Below, one piece after another: positions 1 to 12,937 of a stretch of 64,000 nt of DNA. The DNA comes from Pyrocephalus nanus (lineage: Eukaryota; Chordata; Aves; Passeriformes; Tyrannidae). Below the pieces are notes generated by a model that did no database searches, was not told the origin of the DNA, and saw only the letters and a program-made list of their open reading frames with translations. The position numbers were made by a program, and so were the translations under genes. Numbering within the stretch: the first letter of the stretch is position 1; every line of letters starts with the position of its first letter. The stretch is taken from the NCBI GenBank assembly GCA_038380795.1, contig CM076266.1:16590145-16654144 (forward strand). Reading direction: 5' to 3'.

Positions 1-784
1 GCATCACACTGATGGCCTCTTAGTATCTGAGTCAGTAAGTGACATTCTTAAGCACCTAATTGTCTTTCTCAATAGGTGGATTCAGCTCCCTGGGGCTAGG
101 CATGTCCATCGGTGTCTGAATTTTAAGAACAAAATAGCTATGAATCAGTCTACACATTCTGTTGAAATAACATTGCTGAAGTGTATCTATGTGAATTCAT
201 TAAGCTGGTGGTGCAAGGTGGTTTGAAGTTATTGAGTAATTGCAGCTCTATTGTTAAAAGCCCAGGGTACATTCTTTGCCACTCTTTGAAAACAATAGGA
301 AACTTGTCCCTGACTTAAAAAGGTCATGATTTTGGTTTATGTTGGTTCTAGCTACACAACTTTCAATTATGCTGATGTCTCTGACATCATTATTAGTAAT
401 GGAGACTACAGGTAGATGAGTTCACCAGGCAATGGACTACATATCATAACAACAGGACAGAAAATGCTTAATATTTGAATCTTTATTATTTTGTACCAAA
501 GCCTTTTTACACAAATACTTAACTAATTTAGGATGTCCAGATATGCTTTTTTCCTAACAGAAGATAACACAAATATTCCAAACAAATATTTGACATTAAT
601 TTTGAATGTTCTTAACCAGTTACTGAAATGTTTCTGTTCACAGCAAATTGTTAGCAATTTACTGCCTCTAGTTGTATGTCTGTCTGTGAATTTTATGAAT
701 CAAGTATGGGGGGAGATGTATGCAGTAAATAGCGTACAGATATTATGAAGTGTTTTTCCTCACGTGCAAGTTTTAATTTTGCAG
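1..784 (+). other. ELMO1 intron, 3' part (upstream of the first visible exon)
   Basis: A/T-rich unique sequence ending at the acceptor TTTTGCAG. I see no exon, CR1 piece or other repeat in it. The small open frame at 533-748 has no recognisable content. Confidence 0.8.
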
Positions 785-820
785 ACGATACCAGAAATTG
801 CAGAAGATAATGAAGCCCTG
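785..820 (+). CDS. ELMO1: ELMO1 coding microexon (36 bp), human residues ~139-150
   Basis: The 36-nt exon lies between an acceptor ending TTTTGCAG and the donor GTAAGA. It begins with the last base of a split Glu codon, then reads RYQKLQKIMKP, and ends with TG of a Cys codon completed by the C that opens the next exon (phase 2 at both ends). This matches human ELMO1 around residues 139-150 (family knowledge, recalled). The segment lies in the armadillo-like helical N-terminal half, C-terminal to the RhoG-binding region. The exon is too short to show up as an open frame. I recognised it by peptide identity and exact phase joining to the exon at 8158. Because it is phase-symmetric, skipping it would remove 12 residues in frame. 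The preceding exon is upstream of the window. Confidence 0.95.
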
Positions 821-1799
821 GTAAGAACTTGACTAGATCATCACCTTGCATACTACCTCTTCTTTTGCATGACTGAGTTCAGGCCCTTCTGCTAATCTTT
901 ATATGTAAATACAGCTGTGCATATCCATTCTGCAAGACTTCAGCCTTCTCTGTTTTCTGCTCTTTGATGCCTGTTAAAATTTTCTGATGAAGCCTTTTTT
1001 AGCTTTGCCTGTGGAATGAGTGTTTAATTTCTGTAATTTCTGCAAGGGCTTTTACTGTTTCTAAAATAAGGCTTTTGCTTTGTTTCCTTTTTTAATGTCA
1101 GCAAACAAATAATTTTCCTGCCTTCCCCAGTTCCCCTTCAGAATCTGACTGGCTCATGTGGTTGATAGCTGGCAATGTTAATGGTTGATGTTAGTAGGAT
1201 GAAATTAAGAGTCATTGTGCCAGTTTGAATTCCTTTTACTTACTGGTCCCAGGTAATGCTAGTTGCAGATTCCTGCATAAAGGAAAACTGTAATATAGTA
1301 AAGGGCATCATATCGGAAAGTTCAAAAGCCTGCTTATTTCCCTGATGATTTGGAATGGAATTCTTCTGCATGCTTAAGTCAAGCACAGGCTTTGATAAAT
1401 CAGAATCCCAAGAGATGTTCTAATATCTTGATTGGCTTGCAAATTTGACATCTCAAGTATAAAACCCAAGGAAGCAAAAGAAAAATCAATTAAGTGTATG
1501 TCTGTCACTCTGAGAGCTCGATGTGATTTATCATGTGGAAATGCAGTTCCCCATCCAAACACATTCTAAATCATACCTTCACAAATCTTCTGTAAACCAA
1601 GTTCTGAAACATTTATATTTAAATCATTGCCTAATAAATAAATTATACAGTAAGAATGAATTTGGCAGCAAAATTTAAATCCTTCCTCTGAGTTCACTTT
1701 CTCAACCTAGTACAGAGTAACCCAATTCATAACAGAAAAACTTATACTATGAGGAAAATTATGAAAGTGGCATGAGGCTTATGGAATTCTTGGCAGCAG

Positions 1800-2040
1800 T
1801 ACACCTGAAGGCTGTGCTGCCACTCAGTGGGACCTTGATAACCTGGAGAACTGGGCAGAGAGAAACCTAGTGAGGTTCTATGAGGGCAAGTTCCTGCACC
1901 TGGGGAGGAATAACCTCAAGCACCAGAACAGGTTGGGCACTGACTTACTAGAGAACAGCTCTCCAGAGAAGAAACTAGAAGTATGGTGGATGACAAGTTG
2001 ACTATGAGCTGGCAGTGTGCCCTTGCAGCCAGGAACTTAA
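1800..2040 (+). repeat. CR1 LINE fragment (reverse transcriptase C-terminal part)
   Basis: The stretch from GGCTGTGCTGCCACTCAGTG through AACCTGGAGAACTGGGCAG and GGGGAGGAATAACC to GTGTGCCCTTGCAGCC follows the late coding part of avian CR1 elements in sense orientation, recognised from family memory. It is truncated at both ends, lacks the CR1 3' terminal repeats and is diverged, so it is an old piece. Confidence 0.85.
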
Positions 2041-5000
2041 CTTTGAAAGTCAAATACTGCCAGTAGAAACTTCAGTTTACATAGGGGTACACAGTTCAAT
2101 ATGTTGAATTCCAGCATTAGTATGTGAGGTGATACAATTATAATGGAAAGTATTGAGTATAGGACTTGTACTGAAATAAATACCAGAGCCGTTGGTCAGG
2201 ATGTGAAACCAATAGTTCTGGAAGCTGGCCTGTATATGTGTTTTGAAAGTAAATTGTATACACTAGTGCTCTATGAGTGCAGTTATTGAACATCCTGACT
2301 ATTTTTTGACCATGTATTAGTGAGAAAAGATTCAGTAAAACAAGAACTATAAAAAAAAAACCCTCAGAGCTTGATATAATGAACTAAACTATAATGATTT
2401 CCAGCCTCCACCTGCTGTCTTCTTAACTAAAGAAGCAAAGAAACCAAAGGTTAATTTAAAAGAAGAAAAGTTACTGGGGATGTACAGGATGACATCATAA
2501 AGTGACAATATATCATTTTACTCTGGTAGCTTGCACATGCTAGCCTGGCCTAATTAAAACCTGATTTTGACAGAAGGGCCTTGTTTAATTGCTTTCTGCA
2601 CTAAAGGAAATTTGGCTAAAATGTGACTTCCTTTTTCTCTGTCTTTTCAGTTGTAGGTGTTTCCATTTTGTTTTGGGATTTTATTTATCCCATTGTGTCT
2701 GACAGTGAAATTAAAAAAAAACTCCCATAAGACAGCTCTATTAATTGATATTTGCATTGCAGTTCAGAATTGTAGTCAAACCAAGCTGATTGGAGAGTGC
2801 TGTCTTTCCTGTTTAGTCATTCCTTGTCTTTTAAGAAAAGTAGTCCATTTAACAAAATTATTATGAAAACCAGGAAATTAAACGATAAGGAATAAGAGAA
2901 AAGGTAATTCTAATCACATCTTCAGTGTATAATAGTTCCTCTGGTCTAGTTTCCTATGCTTAATGTACCTTTAAGTGGATTTAGTCATATTCCATAATCT
3001 GCACCTGAATTTATTCAAGTATAGTTACAGTTATATTTAAAAGTCACACCTTGTTTTCTTAAATCAGAATTAGCTTTCAAGCTTAGAGAAGCCCTGATAC
3101 TAGGGTTACAAAGCTACTTCCGGTTCCTGAATGCAAGACTGATCCCTTTTAGTGAACGCACTGAAACTGTACCGCAAAGTAGTGCTTAGCACGATGAAAA
3201 AGAAAAAAAATTGTGTCAATTGCAGTGGAACAGTTATCTACATTTCCTGTAATTATGTAGAAAAATAGGGCAGCTACTATGCAGATTGTTCCGTGGTTTT
3301 CAGCTGCACTAAGTACCAAGTTGATTGCTCCTAGTTTGATTTGACGATTGTTTAGCTTTACCCTTGGAAAGGTTGCTTGAATAAACAAAGCAGCGTAGAA
3401 GCAGTGAAAAGGAGCTATAGCAATATAAAAGGTACTTGTTCACATCGTGCTGGCAGAGCAACCTGCTACATCATCAGTCTTCTTTTCAGACTTAGTTAGA
3501 TTCTTGCCCCCATGGCTTTTCCAGAGCCCTTGTCCTCTGATGATTAGATATATTCTGATGCCCTGTTTAAATTTATTCATGGTCATTTATCCTTGACAGC
3601 TCCAATTTAAAAAGCTGTTCCTACTCTTTGATGTTGACCTCAATGATGTCAGGCCTTTCAACTGCCCAGTATTAGGCTGTGAGCACAGATAAGGGACTGA
3701 AAGTTAACCGCTACCTTAACTCCTGCGTTTAGTAGTAGGCTGCTACTCTCATTACCTCCTGCCCCGTTAAAGTTTCTTCTTTGCTGCCTTCCCTTTGCAC
3801 GATTAAGCTCAGTTTTGATTTGGTTTTGCCCATAAAAAGTGGTTTGCATAAAGTTGGCTTCTCATCTTAATGGGCTGTTCACTGTATCCTGGTTGCGACA
3901 GACAGGCAACAGTTAATTTCCAGGTTCTACTGTGCAGCTCTTTTCATATAAAAAATGAGACACTCCATCTAGCTTGGTAAAAGCTTGTACACCTTTTTTG
4001 TTTGTTTATTTTACCTTATGACAGCTAAGCCTGAGTAATTACCTTGGTTTACATAATCGTTTGAACAGCTGAATATTCCCCCCTCCATAATAGCAATAAA
4101 ATCATTCATTTTGGTATGTGTGTAAAACATAGAATGAGATTTTTTTTTTTTAATTAAAAAAAAAAAACTAGGGGATTTTGGTGCTGAAGTGCCAATAATT
4201 TATTATCATAAGAAATCCAAATTGCTCTAGGCATCTTTCAAAATAAGCACATGGAATAAAAAGATGGTTTAGCATATAGAAATGATACTAGGAAGGCATG
4301 TGAGAGACAGGTGAAGTAATCAGGGTCATATGCACATCCCTGTCGTTTTTATATTTAGGAAAGAAAAACTAGTATGAAAATATGTGGAGGTTTTTGGTTT
4401 GTTTTTTTTTTCCTTCACAGTTTCCTAAGGTAAGAATGCAGAGAATTCTTAGGAATGTAAATTCACAGGCTTTGACCTCATATTTCTCTAAAGCCTTGAG
4501 ACATAAAGTGCAACTGTTGACTTACTCTTCAGTCAGGTTTGTCAGAGAGGTTGAGGTGCCACAGGCTGTGTGATAGAGCATGGCCATCGATCCACACTGG
4601 AGTGGCTCATGCTGGGACAACACTCCAAACCACAGCTTTCCGTGGCTTAAGAGGCTTTTGCCAAGAGCTGCTGTGGGTGAGGAGATGCTTCATGACTGGC
4701 TTTAACAACGGTGGTAAGAAGTGGGGAGTCAGCAAAGAACGGTGAAACTTCATCAACTATCCCAATGTAAGGTGTCCTCACCTAAAAGCCAGAGCCCTGA
4801 ACAGAGTTCAGAAAGGCTTGTAGAAGTAGCTTGGCAGAGAGCCCACATCATTAAGGTGTCAGTTATTTAGACACAAAATTGCAATCACACAGTGCATCTT
4901 TGTGATTGTTTTCCCCTCTTGCTGCCATGACAAGCATTAAAAAACACCTTCATCAGGAATTGTCTTTAAACTCTTTAAGTCATTTTACCAGAGCAGCAAG

Positions 5001-5627
5001 GGTTTGATATTTACGGAACTGTTGTGCCTTGTGCTGTGGATTAGTCTAAAAAGATTTTATGAGGAAGGAGGCGCCATGTTTCTTCAGACTTTTCGTATGA
5101 CTAAAATACTTACTGAGACTTTGAGTTAAACAACTCCTACCATGTTTTTTTCCAAGATTACTACTTTTAAGAGCAAGCTTTAATTCCCTTGAAATTTCTA
5201 GCATCTATGCTGTCTGCCGCTCTTAATAGTATGAGTGCGTCTGTGCGTGTATGTTTTGAAATTAATTGCTTGAAACTCTATTTCTACCTATCTGCTTGTG
5301 TTTTACCACTTAACAATGAATCAATACCCCTCCCTTCCTCCTCCAAATGCTTTAATCCTTATCTTGCTCTAGTCACCCTGGAAATTGCTTTCATCTTTAG
5401 CTGTGCTATTCCTAATGCTTATCCTTTAAGCCGGGCTTTTGACTTTTGCCATGCCACTTAGAATATATGTGTATGTGCAGGTGCATATGTATAGCTATAA
5501 ATTTTAGAAGTATATAGTATGTATGTGTGGTGTTGCATAATACACAGACCTGGAGTATTTCTTGCTGCTTGATTAGTCCCAGTGTTTCACCTCTTCACTC
5601 ATTAATTATTTGAGGCAGAGTCACTGG

Positions 5628-5642
5628 AGTGACACCTGGTGG
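5628..5642 (-). promoter_or_regulatory. CTCF-like motif match (minus strand)
   Basis: Read on the minus strand the bases are CCACCAGGTGTCACT. They agree with 14 of 15 positions of the usual CTCF core CCASYAGRKGGCRSY. Only the motif match is seen; occupancy is unknown, and single matches arise by chance. Confidence 0.35.
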
Positions 5643-5796
5643 GGTGTCTGACCATTTTAAGTTGAAAAGTACTTTCACCTTCTGGATCCCAAACGATTGT
5701 ATCATTGTCAGACCTACTTAAAACAGGTTTATACGTTAAAATCAGTATAGCCATCTCCATCAACCCAGTTCTCCCTCCAAAGTTGTGGAGGAGGCT

Positions 5797-5826
5797 GGAT
5801 TAATCAGGATTAATCAGTATTAATCA
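5797..5826 (+). repeat. Three tandem copies of a 10-bp unit with TAATC homeodomain cores
   Basis: The unit GGATTAATCA occurs twice back to back, followed by a third copy with two changes (GTATTAATCA). A looser fourth core (TTTGATCAG) lies a few bases on. GGATTA is the core bound by OTX/PITX-type homeodomains (general knowledge), so this could be a small homotypic site cluster or simply a minisatellite seed. Confidence 0.6.
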
Positions 5827-8157
5827 GGCAGGTTTGATCAGTAGTTTTAATGAGAAGACTGAATGAGACTGTTGAATCAGATTAGTTTAATTCCTTTCCA
5901 TTCCAACCACTGCTGTTCGGAAGATAAATATCCATGCACAAGTTTAGTGTAGTTTAAGTCATCCCACTCAACTATATCTATTGTTGATGGGGATTAGTTT
6001 TCAGGTACAGCATTCATGTAGTAAATACAGGTTAACTGACTAAATTTTAAAACAGTATATGAGAAACTCCAGCAGAGATAAATTATCTGCTTAATTAAAT
6101 GTTGGGAAAGGTATTTCTATCTACTTTTCAACCTATTTGGCCTACCTTTTTAATTTTAAAAAAAATTTATTTGAATTTATTTTGGTCTGTGTTCTTAAAA
6201 TATCAATGTTCCATATATTTGTGGAAGTGTTCTGTCATGAAGATGCATTAGAATTTGGTGCAAGCTTTTAGAAGGAAGCCTTTCCTAGGAGTGCTGTTTT
6301 ATTTGTGGGTTCATAAATAACCATTTTATGCAAAAGGAATAGATTGGGGAACATGACAGGACTGGAGCTGATTAAATTTCCTGCAGAGTCTTATTGTCAT
6401 GTCTTATTAAATCCTCAGTTATTTGGAATGGTAATGATAACATTTTTAATCTAATGTAATTCTTAAATTATATGCAATATAAAAAAAAAAGCAAAACAAA
6501 GAAACAAATAAACCCCCCACCCCTTACCCCTCAAAATAAACCAAAAAACCTACAGATCATTTATTTTCTAAACAAAGTATTCCTTGTGGAATCACAACAG
6601 ATTATTTTAGAGACATGATTTTTCTTGTTTACTCTTCAGTGTATTTTTTTAATTTTGTCATAAATAATCAAAGCCATTGTGTATACCCCTACTTACTGTG
6701 GAAGGGAAAGGTTTTTTGGGGTTTTTTGGGGGTTTACTCACAAAATGTCAAGAATGGCAAGGTTTTTTTCAGTAGAGGGTATCTTGAGAGATGTGATGAA
6801 CAAGAGCTTTCTTAAATGAAGTGGCCACTAAAAGCTGCATCTCACCATCAAAAATCTCTAAATGCCAGATTAAATCAAATCCAGCTATGAGAGCTGCTAC
6901 ATTAAAAGTGATTTTTCTGCATCATTCCTCTGTAGGAAGTGGACGTTCACTTATTCGTGTTGGGTTTATGCAGGATAGTGGGATAGCAAATCACACAATA
7001 AGGAACACCAATTACATTGATTAACTATGGCTTTAGTACAAGACTCAGGTTTTCAACATACATTGCAGTTCCAATCTGATGGAGGGGTTTTTTTTTTTTT
7101 TGTCTTTTCATTAGGTTATCTGTTGCATTAAAATCACTGGGACTATTCATGCTGTTTGATTGTATGTTTTTACTTGCTAATGGCTTAGTAGCAGAGTACA
7201 TTGAAGGCGGTTTGCATGCCCTGAAAGGTAATACTCCATTCCTTTCAGGCTTTGTGAGCTGCTGTTTGTATTGAGTACGTACCTCACTGAAGGGCTTCTT
7301 TGAAATCCTTGTGGCTGCTGAATATTCAGTGCCCTGACTACACATAGAAATGAAGCTAATCTTTAAAAGCTGTTTTTTAACGTAAAAGATTCTTGTGTAG
7401 CTAGTCAGGTTAGAGCATATTATCTATGTTGAGTTTAAACCCATTTTGAATTTACCTGAGTTTACACAAAGGTGAATTGAATTTCAAATTTGCTGGGTTA
7501 AAATGCAGAGTAGTGGCCTGCAAACCCTAAACAATTTAACTGCACACCTGGATAAACTATAGGAGCTTCGCAATTCACTTGATATGATTGCCAAAGATAA
7601 AGAGAAGGAGATGCATCTTCAGGTTTAAAGAAAGCAATCAAGGCATTAACGGTCAGAAGAACTGCTGTTTAAGATATATAATCTCTTCTGGTGCATGTTT
7701 AAAATATATTTGCTTCCTTGTGAGAGGAGGAATAAAAAATGCTCTAACTTTCTGCCAATCTACTTGCCACAGAGGTATCAAAACACAGCACCTCTTTATT
7801 GTCTTTAGTTAGGAGGATTTCATAAGTACTAAGGGAAAAGTTTACTTCTTTTCTTCCATTAGATCTAAATCTCTGAATTTATAAGAAAAGTTTAAATTTT
7901 TGAGTCTTGCATGCATTGTTCTCCTGGGGATTAGTTCTCTTACAAAACTGCTTTCTTCCAGGTGACTATTCTTGTTGTCCATGCTAAATTGCTTTGAAGA
8001 CTGTCTGTTGCACGGCCTCTCTTACTCTTCTGCTACCTCTTAGTCCCTAATTGGCTTAATTTTCCTGCCTTTCTGAAAGCTTCCTGCTGCTTTATTCCCT
8101 TGGTCATTGCCCTGCTGCATTACTGGTAAATGTTGTCATGACTCCTGTCTCTTGCAG

Positions 8158-8257
8158 CTTTGGAGATATGTTGTCCTTTACACTGACTGCATTTGTTGAG
8201 CTGATGGATCATGGGATTGTATCGTGGGATACATTCTCTGTGGCATTCATTAAAAAG
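8158..8257 (+). CDS. ELMO1: ELMO1 coding exon (100 bp), human residues ~150-183
   Basis: The acceptor ends CTCTTGCAG and the donor is GTAAAT. The first base completes the Cys codon from the microexon. The exon then reads FGDMLSFTLTAFVELMDHGI followed by VSWDTFSVAFIKK and ends on a full Lys codon (phase 0). By eye it is identical to recalled human ELMO1. It forms part of the ELMO armadillo-like helical region (Pfam ELMO_ARM, formerly DUF3361), the scaffold between the Ras-binding-like domain and the ELMO domain. Large introns lie on both sides (7.3 and 8.5 kb). ELMO2 and ELMO3 are less likely, given the later diagnostic exons. Confidence 0.97.
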
Positions 8258-10554
8258 GTAAATTTGTACTCAATGCTATCTGTTCTATATCAGTTTAAGT
8301 TTTTGAGGTGAGTTGTGGTTTGGGTTTTTCCTTTCTTCCTCCCCCCTTCCCCCCCCCCAAAAAAAAAAAGTACAGGAAAACGGGATTTAAGTGCTATTTC
8401 AAACTATAAATATTTGTATCTGCAGAATCTGGCCCAGCTGCTATGGAAATCAGTTGGAGAGGATTGAGATCAAAACAGTATTAGGCTTATTACACAAGAA
8501 ATTGCTTACTCAGATATAATGTGACCTCCCTGTGCAGATACCATGCAATTAAAGAAAAAATTAGTATTTTGATTTAATGTAAACTAATATAAGTAATGTC
8601 TTATTTCTAGGAAAAAAAACACCAGCTCTGAAATCTTTCCTCTGGGGGATATGGGAAGAAGAGAATTTGAAATTAGGATGATATCTGCTAAGTTTACCCA
8701 GTTGTACTCTGGACCCCTGAATCTTGATTTATGTGGGTTTGAAGCAGATCTTTCCACCATTTGCAACAGATCTTTTCTTTTCTTACCTGTAAGAGATGCA
8801 CAAAAGCAGCAGAAACATGGTAGTGCTTTTTAGGTAAAGAAATGTAACAGACTTTAGAAAAATAGTTTTGTTACTCATGTAACCCTTTTAATTTACCATG
8901 AGGAAAAAAACCCCAAAAACCACATCATGCTTCTTTTCAAAGCATTTTCAAGCCAGATTGAACTCAGAATTTATTGTAAGTTAAAATGCATTTGTACAGG
9001 TTCAAAAGATATCAGTTACTTCATTAAAATAATATCTGAAGCGGCAACAGAATTAATATAATCTGTGGCAAAGATATCATCACTTTAGCAGGTGGTTAGA
9101 AAATTTGGTTAGAAAATTGTTATCACCAAAAAAACATATAAATTTACTTTTGTTGCCAAAAGTGAAAGAAGAATCAACTAGGAAAAGAGCATTAGATACA
9201 TTAGACACTAAAACTCAGTTTTGGTCATTAAAAATGCTGGATGCTATTTACAAGAAAAATGGTATAACTGATCTTTTTTTTTTTTTTTTTTAATTGGCAT
9301 TGGGGTTTTGTTTGTTTGTTTGTTTTTTCCAATATTGCAGTCTAGATAGCTTATGATGGTGATGATTATTTTTATCTTTTCATGGCAAAGAAAATTCTAC
9401 AACTGTTTTTTTAACTGACTGTGAGCGATACAAAGCCAAGCCCAGAATGTCTTATTTGCTAAGGCAGCCTACTAAGGAGCATATGAAGAAACTTGCTAAA
9501 ATTAGTTTAAATCAATTTACTTCCTTAGTGACTCAAAATTATTGTCTTTGTCTAACTTTACCAACATCTTTTGCCCTGTGGGTTGTATTTTAACGGCAGA
9601 AGAAAGTGTTGTGTTCACCCCTGTTTAATGGCTCATCTCTTCTGTTTGGCACTTCCATAGTTTTCCTAGGACAATGATCCAATTGAAAAAACAAAGTAAA
9701 AGACATAAAAGTATTCTCTCAAAGTACCTATGAAAACCAAAACTGGCAAGTATAACCAAAAGTGAAACTAGTGAGCAAGAAAGGGACCAAGGAGAAGAAT
9801 AGGAAAGTTAGAAGAGAAACAGAAGGAAAAAGAATTACAGAAATAGAGGAAAGAGGCACAGGTGTGTCCTGACCTGAATGGAGTTGGGAGCCAGAACATC
9901 GGAGCCCTCGGTGGGGCAGTGTGGGCAAAGGGCAAACCTAATGAGTCACCTTTGGACTGTGCCTCTCTGGTGGCAATCTGCAGCTTCATTCTTACTTGCT
10001 TCTCGGACCTTGGCTTTTGACAGGCCACTTGAGGTTCTTGATGGGCTTGCTCAAGTGGTTGACAGGATGGATACCGGAGCTGATAAGTTTCTGTTAGCTG
10101 AGGGGGAACTTCAAACCAAGGGCTTTCACCCTTTGAAGCTGTCTTTCATGTTGAATTGGCTAAATTGGAATGGGATGGAATTAACCTGAACTTTTGTCTT
10201 GAATGTTTTTTTAACCTAAAAATGTAAAAGCTGGAGGAGACCTCAAGGAGAACCCTTGACTGCTTCTAGTGACTAACTCTTTGGTGTTGGATGCAGACTT
10301 GTTCCCACCTTTTGGGTACATAAAGACTGCTATTCCAACTCCTGCAAATAAGAATTGATGCTTTCAAAGAGAGCTTTGTTACTTACCTTGAGGGAAAACA
10401 GCATCAGTTGAAAAAACTTCCTTATGATGTGCAGATTCTCTCAAGACCTTTTTCTTGCTTGTGACAATGTAATTTTCAGTTTCCATAGTTGCCTAAAGGA
10501 TTTGGACTCCCAGTTCTTAGAAAAAGTCACGGTAATTGGGTATCAAAACCGACC

Positions 10555-10960
10555 TGGTTCCAGCGAGGACAGGACTAATTTTTGCAGTAGCCAGAAGGAG
10601 GCATGGCTAGGACCTGAAAGTTATTCTGTGCCACCTCATGTTATTTTCTGGGTCAGGGTAAGGTAGAGGCAGTTCTCATATTGCTTGTTTCCGTGTGGTG
10701 AGCATTCACATGTGATTTTTTTGCCTCTCCTACATCCCCTTTTATTATTATTGTTGCTGTTCTTTTTCTTATTTTCTTACTGTTTCCAGTAAATTGTTCT
10801 TATCTCAGCTCATGACGCTTACCTTTTGTGCCTCCAGTTCTCCTCTCCAGCCCATCAGAGGGGGGGAAAAGATGGAGGACGGGGGAGTGAGTGAGCAGCA
10901 GTGTGGTTTGGAAAGTCTCAGTGGGAGCACTACATTAGGGAATGCTATTTGTAAACCTTA
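10555..10960 (+). repeat. 5' LTR of the endogenous retrovirus
   Basis: It begins about TGGTTCCAGCGAGGACAGG and matches the block at 13141-13542 through several shared strings, including GTGGTGAGCATTCACA and TGTTCTTATCTCA. An AGTAAA at 10788-10793 is placed like an LTR polyadenylation signal. The 3' edge is set by the primer site at 10963. The exact outer edge is uncertain by a few bases. Confidence 0.85.
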
Positions 10961-10962
10961 TT

Positions 10963-10980
10963 TGGTGCCCAATGTGGAGC
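10963..10980 (+). other. Retroviral primer-binding site, tRNA-Lys-like
   Basis: TGGTGCCCAATGTGGAGC lies directly after the 5' LTR. It agrees with the classical tRNA-Lys primer site TGGCGCCCAACGTGGGGC at 15 of 18 positions. All three differences are C-to-T or G-to-A transitions, two of them at CpG, as expected from methylation decay. The primer type supports a betaretrovirus/ERVK-like source. Confidence 0.85.
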
Positions 10981-11682
10981 ATGAAGGATTAAGATAACAG
11001 CAGATTTGACTGGAGCAGGATGGAAACAGATTTGATGTAAGCATTTGTTGTATGAGGTCCAGAGCCACTGGTCACAATGCTCCTTGATCTGTTCGTGTGG
11101 TTGAGGTATCTAACCCTGTATATGTTTCCATATATGCACTATTTGCCCATCTGGATGCTCTTTTTCAGGACAGAGAGAGGGATCAGGATTTCTTTTTTTG
11201 CTGTACTATGTGTTAGTAGTTTATGATATGATAAAATCAAGGGCAATGAGGATCATTTCGGATATGTGTTCAGTGTTGCTCTGCTGCCCTTACCTTGGGC
11301 ACTACCTCTGTGAGTCCATTAATAATTATACTCAGCCTGTAGGGAGAACAAGGAAGGATGATCTTTTCCAGCTTTTCACCCATTTTTTCTCCTTCAGACT
11401 TGTTACAACAGCTTTTGAGAATTTTGAATTTCCTCTGGATGTTAAGGAAAGCATGCTATTGTTGCTTAGTCTGTCATGTCTCCTCAGTACGGTCCACACC
11501 ATGTTTAGAGTTACAAAATAGATTTTAAAGAGGATCTTCCAGAGATCTGCCATGAAGATGGATAGTCATGAGTGTCATGGAATGGGGGAGAAAATGGCCC
11601 AGCTTTTAAAGACTATTCTGCTCCAATGGTTTGGAAGTTCACTCCTGAACAACTATAGGACCTTGAAAAAGTGGCATAATAT

Positions 11683-12680
11683 TTGAATTTGAATGAAAAA
11701 TGCTGTGGCAGTTCCAATGAGGCTGGAAGTTATACGATGTGCTGGGCCCTGGCTATTGTTTACTGGATACTGCTCAGTACTAGACAGCACCCTCAGGGGG
11801 AAGAGAGGGAAAGCAAAGCAGGCACTGTGGCTACTCAAACTGCAGCTGAAGCAGAGGAACAATCCATGCTGGTAGCAATTGCCCCTATACAGAAGAAGAA
11901 ATTTAAGATCAAATCAGTTCGCATAGTGACCGATAAGGAGGGAGCAGAGCTCTCAGAACAGGAGGGAGAGGCAGGGCCAGAGATAATCACCTGGTCCCTA
12001 TCCCCAAGTGACCTGTGAGATATGTGAAAAGATTTCGGTTTCCAGTAGGGTGAGCCTCTACTGACCCGGCTGCTCCAATGCTGGGGTATCGCAGCCCATG
12101 ATGTGAAACTTGATAGTAGCAAAGCCAAGCAACTGGGATTCCTGTCCTGGGATGTGGGCATTGACAAGGGGACTGGGAAGAGGACAGAAGTGCTCATCCT
12201 CTGTGGGTAACTCCCAAACAGGTGGAACACCAGGGAGAAACGTGTCCAGTACATAAGAGAATTATCTGTGCTGGAGGTAAACTATAAGGATTCAGATAAT
12301 GAGCAGTCCCCTGTAGATCCAGATGAGGTTCAGTGAACACAATCCATGTGACGGAAGTTTGTACAGAGTGCGCCATCACTGTACACCAACTCATTGGCAT
12401 TGATGTCATTGGAAGGAGAGCAAACAGTGCTTCAGGTGATCAGATGACTCCGGCAATATGAAAGATCATCTCTTTTCGTCCCTACTGACATGTGTCTCAG
12501 CTGGGGAAAGACTGTCCAAGACTGGGGACAGATTTGAAAGACTCGAGCAAGTTAGAGAGGAAGTGCCACATCAGACTGACAAGAGTATAAGGCACTGGTG
12601 CAAAATATATCCTGATGCCATCAAGATACATGGGGCAGAATCTATCTCTATTGATTCTCCATGTGAGAACAATCTGTAAT
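11683..12680 (+). pseudogene. gag-like remnant of the endogenous retrovirus, disrupted
   Basis: The first part reads openly from 11683 to a stop at 12016-12018 and has a charged, Glu- and Lys-rich composition. Sequence resembling gag-type open frames I have seen in avian ERVK elements appears to continue in shifted frames with internal stops to about 12680. The call rests on position between the primer site and the 3' LTR, plus pattern memory; no zinc-knuckle motif was confirmed. The opposite-strand open frames at 11835-12254 and 12497-12874 are antisense shadows. The reading is broken and cannot give a complete product. Confidence 0.55.
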
Positions 12681-12937
12681 GTTGAATTATATAATACTAG
12701 TTGCTGAATAACACTGCCACTGTATGCCACTAACATGGACAATGAGTATGGACTGCCCAAGGTACACCAGTCATGAGCTCCTGATGCAACTTGCAACCAG
12801 CTGACAGCACACCAGTCCTCCTGGAAAACAGCTGGGATGGAAAGAACCCACAGTTGTGGACTAAATGAACTCAACAGATGTCTTAGAGGGGTGTCATTGG
12901 AAATAATGTCATGGAAATAATACCCACTGGTGTGTCT

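Larger units (their letters stand above)
821..8157 (+). other. ELMO1 intron between microexon and residue-150 exon (7.3 kb)
   Basis: Contains one CR1 fragment (about 1800-2040), a triple 10-bp repeat (5797-5826), a CTCF-like match on the minus strand (5628-5642), and A- or T-runs around 4140-4170, 6480-6550 and 7088-7100. The rest is A/T-rich unique sequence in which I recognise nothing. Confidence 0.75.

Noticed and set aside
11835..12254. 139-codon minus-strand frame inside the provirus
   Set aside because: Antisense to the gag-like remnant, with no family resemblance of its own.
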